In this document: in pieces, positions 17,776-24,642 of the stretch
Layout: each line of letters opens with the position of its first letter
Numbering within the stretch: the first letter of the stretch is position 1
Source: a bacterium
Lineage (GTDB): Bacteria; Joyebacterota; Joyebacteria; Joyebacterales; Joyebacteraceae
Direction: 5' to 3'
DNA: 64,000 bases
Assembly (NCBI GenBank): GCA_025774935.1
Contig: JALGZK010000014.1
Location: 1-64,000, forward strand
Program-made: the position numbers and the translations under genes
The notes under the pieces: model-generated
The model's input: the letters and a program-made list of their open reading frames with translations, nothing else
Told to the model about the DNA's origin: nothing
Database searches by the model: none

Positions 17776-19578
17776 CTACTCGATCGCCTGCTGTGCGAAC
17801 TGGAGGTCGAAGAGGTCCCTGTAGATGCCGCCCTTGTGGTAGAGCTCCTCGTGCGGTCCCTCCTCGACGAGCTGTCCCTCGTGGAGGACGAGGATCCGGT
17901 CGACCTTCGTGATCGTCGCGAGTCGGTGCGCGACGATGAGCGAGGTCCTCCCCTCCATCAGGTGGTCGAGCGAGTCCTGGAGCCTCTGCTCCGTGACCGG
18001 GTCGACCGAAGAGGTCGCCTCGTCGAGGACGAGAATGTCCGGGTCGTCGACGATCGCCCTCGCGAAACACAACAGCTGCCGCTCGCCCATCGAGAGGTTC
18101 GTCCCTCCCTCGGTGAGCTCGGTGTCGTAGCCGTCCGGCAGTCGCCTGACCATCCCCTCGGCCTGCACCACGCCGAGCGCGCGGTCCATCGCCTCCGCCG
18201 GGATGTTCTCCCGGAGCACCTTCAGGTTGTCCTGGAGCGTCCCCGGGAAAAGGTGGATGTCCTGCAGGACCAGTCCGATCTTCTTCCGCCACTCGCGCTG
18301 GCGGTAGCTCAGGATGTCGACGCCGTCGAGCGTGACCCTCCCGTCGGTCGGGTGGTAGTACCGGAGGAGGAGGTTCGTGACGGTCGTCTTCCCTCCGCCC
18401 GAGAGCCCGACGAGCGCCACCTTCTCGCCCCGAGACACGCGGAAGCTCACGCCGTTGAGCGCGCGCACGCCTCCTTCGTATTCGAAGATCACGTCCTCGA
18501 ACGCGATCTCCTTCCAGTCGGAAGGGACCGCGGGGAGCGCGTCCGGCATGTCGGGCGTCGCCGACTCTGTGTCCAGGACCGCGAAGACGCGGTCGGCGGA
18601 CGCGAACGCCTGCTGGATGAAGTCGAGCTGCTCCGAGAACATCACGAGCGGCCAGAAGAGGCGGCGCGTGTACTCGATGAAGAGAACGAGCGTCCCGACC
18701 GTCATCGCGATGCCGAAGACGTGCCGCGCCCCGAGCCAGATGATGAGCATGACCGCCGCGATCTCCGCCGAGGAGAACGCTCCCCAGAACGCGTACTCGC
18801 GGAAGTAGACCCCGATCTCCTTCCGGTACTTGTCGCGGTTGAGACGCGCCAGGTCCATCTGCGCCTTCTCGGTGTACCCGAAGATCTGGAGGATCGGGAT
18901 GCCGGTGACGTACTCCGCGAGGAACGCGGACACCCTCGCGTAGAGCCTCCGGACGACGCGGAACGCGCGCCGGATGTACCGGAGGAAGAAGTACGTGCCG
19001 ACCACGATCGGGGTCATGAGGAGCAGGATCGAGAGCGTGACCCTCGCGTCCGCGAACATCATGACCGCGAACGTCCCTCCCAGGAGCACCGCGTTCCTGA
19101 GGAGCGCGAGCGCCACGTCGGAGAACAGAAGCCTCAGTCGCTCGATGTCGCTCTCGACGCGAGCCATGAGGCGTCCCGGCGGGTTCTTGTCGAAGTACGC
19201 GAGCGATAGGTTCATGAGGTGCGCGAACGCCTGCTCGCGGAGCTCCGTGATGATGGTGAGTCCGATCCTCGCGACGATGATGACCTGCGCGTACGCGGCA
19301 GCCATGCCTATGGCGTAGAGGCCGGCGTACGCGAGCCCGCGGAGGAGCACGCCGCGCTGGTTGCTCCCGGGGATATCCACGTCGAGGACGTGCCTGATGA
19401 TGAGCGGCCCGCCGAGCTCGGCGGCGACGGCCACGAGCATCAGTACCGACGCCCCGATGAGCGTCCGCTTGTGTGGCCGGAAGAGCGGGAGGATCCGCGT
19501 GAGCATCTGCCTCAGGGGCAGATGCCGCACCTGTTCCTCGTCGTCTTCCAGAAGATCGTCGTCGTCCATCCACCACAT
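17776..19578 (-). CDS. ABC exporter half-transporter, catalytic subunit
   Basis: 600 residues from the ATG at 19578 (GGAAGG upstream). An acidic N-terminus (DDDDLLEDDEE) precedes six membrane helices and an ATP-binding domain. Walker A is VGLSGGGKTTVT near 389, the signature LSMGERQLLCFARA departs from LSGGQ (Met and Glu), and Walker B ILVLDEATSSVD near 512 keeps the catalytic Glu. Together with the downstream gene, which has the complementary defects, it probably forms a heterodimer with one active ATP site. It lies 49 nt after the small membrane-protein gene of the SatD operon. Confidence 0.9.
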   Translation of the reverse strand: MWWMDDDDLLEDDEEQVRHLPLRQMLTRILPLFRPHKRTLIGASVLMLVAVAAELGGPLIIRHVLDVDIPGSNQRGVLLRGLAYAGLYAIGMAAAYAQVIIVARIGLTIITELREQAFAHLMNLSLAYFDKNPPGRLMARVESDIERLRLLFSDVALALLRNAVLLGGTFAVMMFADARVTLSILLLMTPIVVGTYFFLRYIRRAFRVVRRLYARVSAFLAEYVTGIPILQIFGYTEKAQMDLARLNRDKYRKEIGVYFREYAFWGAFSSAEIAAVMLIIWLGARHVFGIAMTVGTLVLFIEYTRRLFWPLVMFSEQLDFIQQAFASADRVFAVLDTESATPDMPDALPAVPSDWKEIAFEDVIFEYEGGVRALNGVSFRVSRGEKVALVGLSGGGKTTVTNLLLRYYHPTDGRVTLDGVDILSYRQREWRKKIGLVLQDIHLFPGTLQDNLKVLRENIPAEAMDRALGVVQAEGMVRRLPDGYDTELTEGGTNLSMGERQLLCFARAIVDDPDILVLDEATSSVDPVTEQRLQDSLDHLMEGRTSLIVAHRLATITKVDRILVLHEGQLVEEGPHEELYHKGGIYRDLFDLQFAQQAIE

Positions 19579-19627
19579 GGTTCGTCTGCGTCCTTCCGAG
19601 TGCGGCCCGCGCGGCCGCACGAACTCG

Positions 19628-20002
19628 CTACCAGCACGTCGACCTCAGGAGCAGCTTGAGGCCCAGCGCGAAGAGAAGCGAGTATGTCACGTTGACCATC
19701 GTCCCGGCCAGGAAGTAGAGCGAGTTCTTCTTCATGTCCTCACCTCTGACGATCGCCTTGCCGGCGAAGAGCACGGACAGAGCCGTGTAGGCCCCGACCA
19801 TCACGAAGAGCACGATCAGGATGTTCTCGCACTTCCCGACGACCACCCCCGTGTCCCGCACCCCACGGTCCAGGTCCTCTCCCACGTCCTTGTGCGCGAT
19901 TCCGCGGAGCACTCCGCGGACGACGAAGCCGCTCGTCAGAACGAGAGCGGCACAGCCTCCAGCCATGAGTCCGAGTCCGACCCAGCTCCCCCAGCTCGTC
20001 AT
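19628..20002 (-). CDS. Small membrane protein linked to SatD-like regulator
   Basis: 124 residues with three predicted membrane helices: VGLGLMAGGCAALVLTSGFVV, NILIVLFVMVGAYTALSVLF and SLYFLAGTMVNVTYSLLFAL. Its start codon overlaps the stop of the SatD-like gene (ATGA), so the two are likely translated together. In other bacteria SatD-family genes are often followed by a small membrane-protein gene, and this fits that layout, though I do not recognise the family of this one. Its role may be to tie the regulator to the membrane or to the exporter encoded just downstream. Confidence 0.75.
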   Translation of the reverse strand: MTSWGSWVGLGLMAGGCAALVLTSGFVVRGVLRGIAHKDVGEDLDRGVRDTGVVVGKCENILIVLFVMVGAYTALSVLFAGKAIVRGEDMKKNSLYFLAGTMVNVTYSLLFALGLKLLLRSTCW

Positions 20003-20661
20003 CTCTCGTCCTCCCGCTCCGCGAGGCGTCGTGCGTACTCCTCGAACTGCCTCGGGAGGTCCTGTTCGATTCGCTCCGTCTGTTTGTACCAGGACCTCCT
20101 GAGGACACTCGACACCGCCTGTTGCGTGACACCGAGTTCCCTGGCCGCCTCGGCCTGTCCCCCGGTCCGCTCGTAGACCCCGATCACCTCGTTCTGTCGC
20201 TCCGACCGAACGTCCCGCACGATCGCGAGGAGGTTCACCTCGGCTTCGATGGCCGCGTCCAGCACGGAGTCACCCGCACGAAGCCGGAGCGCCAACTTCC
20301 GCCGCTTCAGATCGCCCATCGCTGCCGCAGCCGCGTGGAACGCCTGCCCGTCCATCAGTGCCACGTCCCCGCTGTCCAGCCCGACGTCCACCTCGCCCCT
20401 CACCAGCACGAACCTCATTACCTCCGGCGCGATCGCCTCCAGCAGCGTCCTCATGATGTCGTACGCGCTGGCGATCGACAGCAGAACCGCTCCGATCTCG
20501 TCGACGCCCTTCAGCACCGTACACGCCGCCGCCAGCTCCCGTTCGTGGTCCCTGTTGACTGCCTCACACGCATCCGTCAGCCTGGCTCTGAACGCCTCCC
20601 GGTCACGGATTCCCCTGGAGTCACGAACGTCCCCGATGAGCACGTACCGTTCTCGCGCCAT
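19999..20661 (-). CDS. SatD-family protein with C-terminal helix-turn-helix
   Basis: About 220 residues. YVLIGDVRDSRGIRDREAFR matches the start of SatD-family proteins (GDIxxSR), and LKGVDEIGAVL sits where they have a GDEFQ-type motif. The C-terminal TGGQAEAARELGVTQQAVSSV is a clear helix-turn-helix, as in many SatD proteins, suggesting DNA binding. The start is ATG at 20661; another in-frame ATG at 20667 is possible. It is the first gene of the eleven-gene operon that runs to the HAD gene and may regulate its own promoter. The SatD assignment rests on my recall of the family pattern. Confidence 0.75.
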   Translation of the reverse strand: MARERYVLIGDVRDSRGIRDREAFRARLTDACEAVNRDHERELAAACTVLKGVDEIGAVLLSIASAYDIMRTLLEAIAPEVMRFVLVRGEVDVGLDSGDVALMDGQAFHAAAAAMGDLKRRKLALRLRAGDSVLDAAIEAEVNLLAIVRDVRSERQNEVIGVYERTGGQAEAARELGVTQQAVSSVLRRSWYKQTERIEQDLPRQFEEYARRLAEREDER

Positions 20662-20721
20662 GACCATTACCCCGCTTTCGACACAACACCTCGCATTGCA
20701 TCTGAGAATCCAACACGGACC

Positions 20722-20750
20722 ATTGTGTCTGGGGGCAGTGCATTTGTCAA
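20722..20750 (-). promoter_or_regulatory. Promoter of the SatD/ABC-exporter operon
   Basis: Minus strand TTGACA, 17 nt spacer, CACAAT, about 60 nt upstream of the SatD-like start. The surrounding AT-rich 100 bp contrasts with the GC-rich genes. Confidence 0.6.
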
Positions 20751-20825
20751 GCCTAAAAACAACTGCAGTCCTTAAATCGACTGATACAACTTGATATATT
20801 GTTTTGAGGCCCCAGGTAGAGAGAA

Positions 20826-20850
20826 GGCCCCCGCGGTGCCCGCGGGGGCC
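20826..20850 (-). terminator. Terminator of the protease-enolase fusion gene
   Basis: GGCCCCCGCGG and CCGCGGGGGCC form an 11-bp perfect stem with a 3-nt loop, 28 nt after the TAG at 20879, followed on the minus strand by TTCTCTCT. Confidence 0.75.
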
Positions 20851-20878
20851 TCACGCAGTACCGGTGGCTCCTGTCTCT

Positions 20879-23566
20879 CTATGTCTCGTAGACGGGGAGC
20901 ACTCGTCTCAGCTCTTCGTACACGGTCCCGCCTCCATCGATGGTGCCCTTGGCTGCCTGCTGGAACTCCGCCAGGAGCTCGTCGAAGTCCATCGCCTTCA
21001 CGCTCTCGACGTCCCGGCCATCGCGCCCCTTGGACACCACGAACCCCGCCATGGTTTCACCAGCCATCTCACGGATGAGCTGCCAGAGCTCCTTCCCCTC
21101 CCGCGCGGCGATCGCCCGTCCGAGCGCGAGCGACAGCGAGAGGATGGCGTTCATGCCAAGGTTTCCCTTCCGCTGCATGGCTGCGATGATCTCGTCCTTC
21201 GACGCCCCGTTCGAGAGCCGCCCCGCCTGCTTCGCGGCCTCGACCTCGAGGCCGAGGAGCTTCCGATCGACGTCGAGCAGGCTCCCTAGCTCCGAGAGGC
21301 GGCGGCCGGTGAACGCTCCCGCTAGCACCGTCTCGATATGGTCGACGGCGTCCATGCAGCCCTTGCCACCGTAGCGGCAGGTCTTGCCCCAGAGGCCTTC
21401 GAGCTCCGCGTCGCCCTTCGCGCGGATGGCCGAGGTCTCGAGTCCCTTCTTGAACCGGAACGTCCCGTCCCCAGCGTCGTCGAAGAGGTCTGCGTGCCTG
21501 CCCGTGACCTCGCCGGGCCGTACGATGCTGTCGACGTAGTGAATCGCCTCGTCGAGTCCGGCGGACGTCCCGAGCGGGGTCGAGCCCTTGAACCGGATCG
21601 TCCCCGTCTTCCCGAGGAAGAGCGTCGCGGCCGCCGACGGGATCCCGGCGTTCGTCGCCTCCTCGGTACCGGAGACGCCCTCGATCGCGAGCATCCTCAG
21701 AAGAAGGCTCGTGATGTCGATGTCCGCGGCGCCCGGAGCGAGCGAACAGTCGCCGCCTCCCGTGAGCGCGGCGACGAGGTCCTTCAGGCCGCGTTCGATC
21801 TCCGGCCGCTCCTCCGGCGTCGTCTCGCGCCCCCGCGCCTCCGCGAGCGCCAGGATCTCCATCACGCGCCCGTACTTCTGGAGTCGCTCGGTGTTCGCGC
21901 CCCCGCCCGCCTTGATCCCTAGCGTGTTCATCGCCGTCGAGATCTCGGCCTCGAACGGGTCGTTCGGCGACTTCGACCGGTGCGATACCACGAGCTCCGC
22001 GCCGTACGCGAGCGACGTCAGCATCGCGAGGATCGTCTCGGACAGCGTGCCGATCTGGTTCGCCTTGATGAGGGTCGCGTTGATCTCGCCGTTCCTGGCC
22101 GTCTCCTCGATGGTCGAGTCCTTCGTCGTGACGAGGTCGTCCCCGATGACGAAGATGCGGTCGCCGAGCTCCTTCATGATGAGCTTCCAGCCCTCGTGGT
22201 CGATCTCGCCGAACCCGTCCTCGACCGATAGGATCGGAACGCCGTCCTCCATCGCGCCCCGGTAGAGCTCGAGGATCTCGTCGCGGCTCATGTCGACCTT
22301 CGTCTTGTCGCGCCAGAAGCGGTACATCCCGACCGAGTCCTTCTGGCCCATCTCGTCTCGGTAGGCGTTCTCGAGTTCCGACGCGGCGGGGTCGAGCGCG
22401 ATCGCGACGTCGACTCCCGGCACGAGCTCCGAGTCGAGGATGGTCTGCTTCATCAGGCGCCACATCCGCTGCTCGGGCACGCGGTCGCCGGGCTCCTTGT
22501 CGATGTACGGAGCGAGTCCGCCCTCGAGCCCGACGCCCATGACCTTCGCGCCCGGCGCCGACTCGAGGATCTCCTTCAGGCGCGACTGGAGCCTCACGGT
22601 CATCTCCTGCGCTTCCTCGTACGACTCCGCGGAGAGCGGGATGAACATCGACTCCTGCATGCTGATGTTGCTCTCGGGGTACTCCTTCTCGGTGTGGCGG
22701 CCGCCCATCGCGCAGTTCCGGAACTGCCACGGCGCCTTCACCTTCGTCCCGTCCGGGAGCGCGACCTCCTGGATCCTCGTCGTCAGCATCTTCTCTTTCA
22801 CGGCGCCCACCTGCGCGAGCCAGCTCTCAGCGGCGATCGCCTCGGCCGCGGCCTCGGCCTTCTCGCGCGCGATACGCTCGCGCCTCCGGAACTCCGCGAG
22901 CTTGCCGCGGTCCGCGAGGAGCCGGTCGAGGAGCCCGACGAGCCCGGGCGCGAGGAAGAGCCGGCCGACATAGGTGATCCCCTCGGCGCGCGTCGCGAGC
23001 CCCGCCGCGATGCAAACGATCCCGATCGGGAGACAGACCCACGCGAGCCGCTGGCTCCACACCGGGCCTGCCGCGGCGACCGCGAGGTTGTACGGGGCGT
23101 CGGGAGCGTAGTTCCCTTCGTCCTTCTTGACGCCCGGGAACCCGCCCCACGGGATCGTGAAGAACGCGACAACGTAGTGACCGAAGCGCTGCCCGAAGCC
23201 GCCCGCCGCGAGGGTGTCGAACCTCTCCTGCGAGTCGCGGTTGAGCGCCGCGAGCCTGCCGGCCGTGACGTAGTGCCCGAGCTCGTGCACCGCAATCGCG
23301 ACGTGCCACGAGAGGTAGACGATGACCGCGCTGATCACGGTCTCCATTGAGAGGAACATGAATCGGAGCGTGCCGAGCTTCCCCTCGACCGTCTCCGGGA
23401 GGTTCAGGACCGACGAGATGAACGCGGCGTGGAACGAGACGAGCTTGTGGTTCGCGATGACCCAGCCTCGCTCGAGCATGGCGGACGCGGCGCCGCCCGT
23501 GAACCTCGAGGCGCCCCCGGCCAGGCGGCGCAGTCTCCCAGCTGTTCCCCTCACGTCGAATTTCAT
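20879..23566 (-). CDS. M50-like membrane metalloprotease fused to a domain-swapped (circularly permuted) enolase
   Basis: 895 residues from the ATG at 23566 (GGGGGAGA upstream). Residues about 65-215 are a membrane domain with AIAVHELGHYVTAG (HExxH at 94-98) and an AAAGPVW motif, as in site-2/M50 proteases. An Ala/Glu-rich helical linker follows. Residues about 275-580 match the enolase TIM barrel: GGRH (His291), QES (Glu305), LEGGLAP (Glu348), ALDPAAS (Asp392), SVEDGFGE (Glu449), GDDL (Asp476), LIKANQIGTLSET (Lys501), SHRS (529-531) and GIKAGG (Lys552). Residues about 610-845 match the enolase N-terminal cap: TPLGTSAG (mobile Ser loop), YGGKGCMDAVDHIETVLAG and KGNLGMNAILSLSLAL. The domain order is therefore reversed relative to normal enolases, while metal and substrate residues are kept. 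It may be a membrane-bound 2-phosphoglycerate dehydratase. No separate enolase gene is seen in this window. Confidence 0.85.
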   Translation of the reverse strand: MKFDVRGTAGRLRRLAGGASRFTGGAASAMLERGWVIANHKLVSFHAAFISSVLNLPETVEGKLGTLRFMFLSMETVISAVIVYLSWHVAIAVHELGHYVTAGRLAALNRDSQERFDTLAAGGFGQRFGHYVVAFFTIPWGGFPGVKKDEGNYAPDAPYNLAVAAAGPVWSQRLAWVCLPIGIVCIAAGLATRAEGITYVGRLFLAPGLVGLLDRLLADRGKLAEFRRRERIAREKAEAAAEAIAAESWLAQVGAVKEKMLTTRIQEVALPDGTKVKAPWQFRNCAMGGRHTEKEYPESNISMQESMFIPLSAESYEEAQEMTVRLQSRLKEILESAPGAKVMGVGLEGGLAPYIDKEPGDRVPEQRMWRLMKQTILDSELVPGVDVAIALDPAASELENAYRDEMGQKDSVGMYRFWRDKTKVDMSRDEILELYRGAMEDGVPILSVEDGFGEIDHEGWKLIMKELGDRIFVIGDDLVTTKDSTIEETARNGEINATLIKANQIGTLSETILAMLTSLAYGAELVVSHRSKSPNDPFEAEISTAMNTLGIKAGGGANTERLQKYGRVMEILALAEARGRETTPEERPEIERGLKDLVAALTGGGDCSLAPGAADIDITSLLLRMLAIEGVSGTEEATNAGIPSAAATLFLGKTGTIRFKGSTPLGTSAGLDEAIHYVDSIVRPGEVTGRHADLFDDAGDGTFRFKKGLETSAIRAKGDAELEGLWGKTCRYGGKGCMDAVDHIETVLAGAFTGRRLSELGSLLDVDRKLLGLEVEAAKQAGRLSNGASKDEIIAAMQRKGNLGMNAILSLSLALGRAIAAREGKELWQLIREMAGETMAGFVVSKGRDGRDVESVKAMDFDELLAEFQQAAKGTIDGGGTVYEELRRVLPVYET

Positions 23567-23637
23567 CCGAATCTCCCCCTCGTGTCCGACGGGCACGCGT
23601 GACGTTACTCCGTATGCGCGGTGTACGGCAGATGGGC

Positions 23638-23667
23638 AGTGTACCCGATTTGGGACGCGGGGCTCAA
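23638..23667 (-). promoter_or_regulatory. Candidate promoter of the protease-enolase fusion
   Basis: Minus strand TTGAGC, 18 nt spacer, TACACT, about 70 nt upstream of the ATG at 23566. The -35 match is partial. Confidence 0.4.
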
Positions 23668-23859
23668 GGGGTTCCGCAAGAGGTTCCGCGCTGTGACGGG
23701 CGGGGGCGTTCGGGCCGCCCCGAGGCGCGGGAGCCTCGTGGCGTACCCGTACGAAGAGGCCCGGCGGCCACGCGGACGCCCCCTCAGACTCCCGGGGACG
23801 GCCTCGTGACCGCCGGGTCGATGGATTTTCGACAGGTGCCTGTCGTCAGGCGGCCGGGC

Positions 23860-24639
23860 TCAGCTCCCCAGCCGGATGATGTTGCCGTGCGAGCTCCTGC
23901 TCACGTCGAGCTCCGGGTCCCCCCTATAGCGGAGGTCGCCCACGCTCGAGAGAGAGGCGTCGAGATGCTCGGTGACCCAGACAGCGGCGTCGCCCGCGCT
24001 CGAGACGCTGACGTCGGCTCGGATGGCCTTCAGGTCCCGCCCGTCGAAGTCACCCGCGCTCGAAACGGCGACATCGAGCACCGCGACCTCGCCGCCGTTG
24101 ACGGAGAGGTCCCCCGCGCTCGTGACGTGGGCGTGGAAGAAGTCGCCGTGGAACGCTTCGATCGTGATGTCGCCCGCGCTCGTCGCGGTCGCCTCGAAGC
24201 TGTCCCTGCGGATCTCGGGCACCATGATGTCGCCCGCGCTCGTGGCAGTGACCTTCTCGAGGTCGCGCACTGTCAGGTAGTAGCGGATCGGCTTGGTGTT
24301 CTTAAGGTTGTGCACACCCTTCTTCGTGCCGATGGTGAGCTTGCTGCCGCTCTGCTTGACGGTGATGTACTGGAGCAGGTTGTCCTCTGCCTCGATCTTG
24401 AGGCCTTCGTCGTCGCCGAACTCGATGAAGAGGTCGCCCTGGTTCGTGACGGCGACGGCCGTGACGCCGCTCACGTCGTGCTCGACCGAGTCGAGCGTGC
24501 CTGAGCCCTTGATGCCCGCGTGGTCGTGGTCGTGACCGTGACATCCGCACCTGCAGCCGGTGGCTATCATCGCGCAGACCACCAGAACTACGACCAGCAC
24601 GACGCGCGCCGGCTTCCCCCACAGCACTCCAACGCTCAT
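23860..24639 (-). CDS. GIN-domain (DUF2807-like) lipoprotein with 20-residue beta-helix repeats
   Basis: 259 residues. A signal helix ends in IATGC (lipobox), followed by CRCGCHGHDHDHAG, a Cys/His-rich patch that could bind metal. The rest matches the auto-adhesin/GIN pattern: AVAVTNQGDLFIEFGDDEGLKIEAEDN, then turns of a beta-helix, each beginning with (T/S)SAGD and spaced exactly 20 residues apart at least five times. It should sit on the outer side of the cell envelope. It is the last gene of an operon, 3 nt after the octaheme cytochrome gene, and may be an accessory surface protein. The role of GIN proteins is not established. Confidence 0.8.
   Translation of the reverse strand: MSVGVLWGKPARVVLVVVLVVCAMIATGCRCGCHGHDHDHAGIKGSGTLDSVEHDVSGVTAVAVTNQGDLFIEFGDDEGLKIEAEDNLLQYITVKQSGSKLTIGTKKGVHNLKNTKPIRYYLTVRDLEKVTATSAGDIMVPEIRRDSFEATATSAGDITIEAFHGDFFHAHVTSAGDLSVNGGEVAVLDVAVSSAGDFDGRDLKAIRADVSVSSAGDAAVWVTEHLDASLSSVGDLRYRGDPELDVSRSSHGNIIRLGS
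23930..24245 (-). repeat. 60-bp tandem coding repeat in the GIN-domain gene
   Basis: The segment CCCGCGCTCG (plus strand) recurs five times at an exact 60-bp period, once per sequence line near the line end. It encodes the SAGD motif that begins each 20-residue beta-helix turn. The repeat units have diverged elsewhere, so the period reflects protein structure rather than a recent expansion. Confidence 0.85.
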
Positions 24640-24642
24640 CTC

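Noticed and set aside
16250-19576. 1108-residue minus-strand ORF across both exporter genes
   Set aside because: It is an Arg/Gly/His-rich shadow of the two ABC transporter genes, whose motifs are intact in the other frame.
20879-23566. Two separate genes (protease, enolase) misread as one
   Set aside because: The frame is open throughout, the linker is a regular helical stretch, and no stop codon or ribosome binding site followed by a start lies between the domains.
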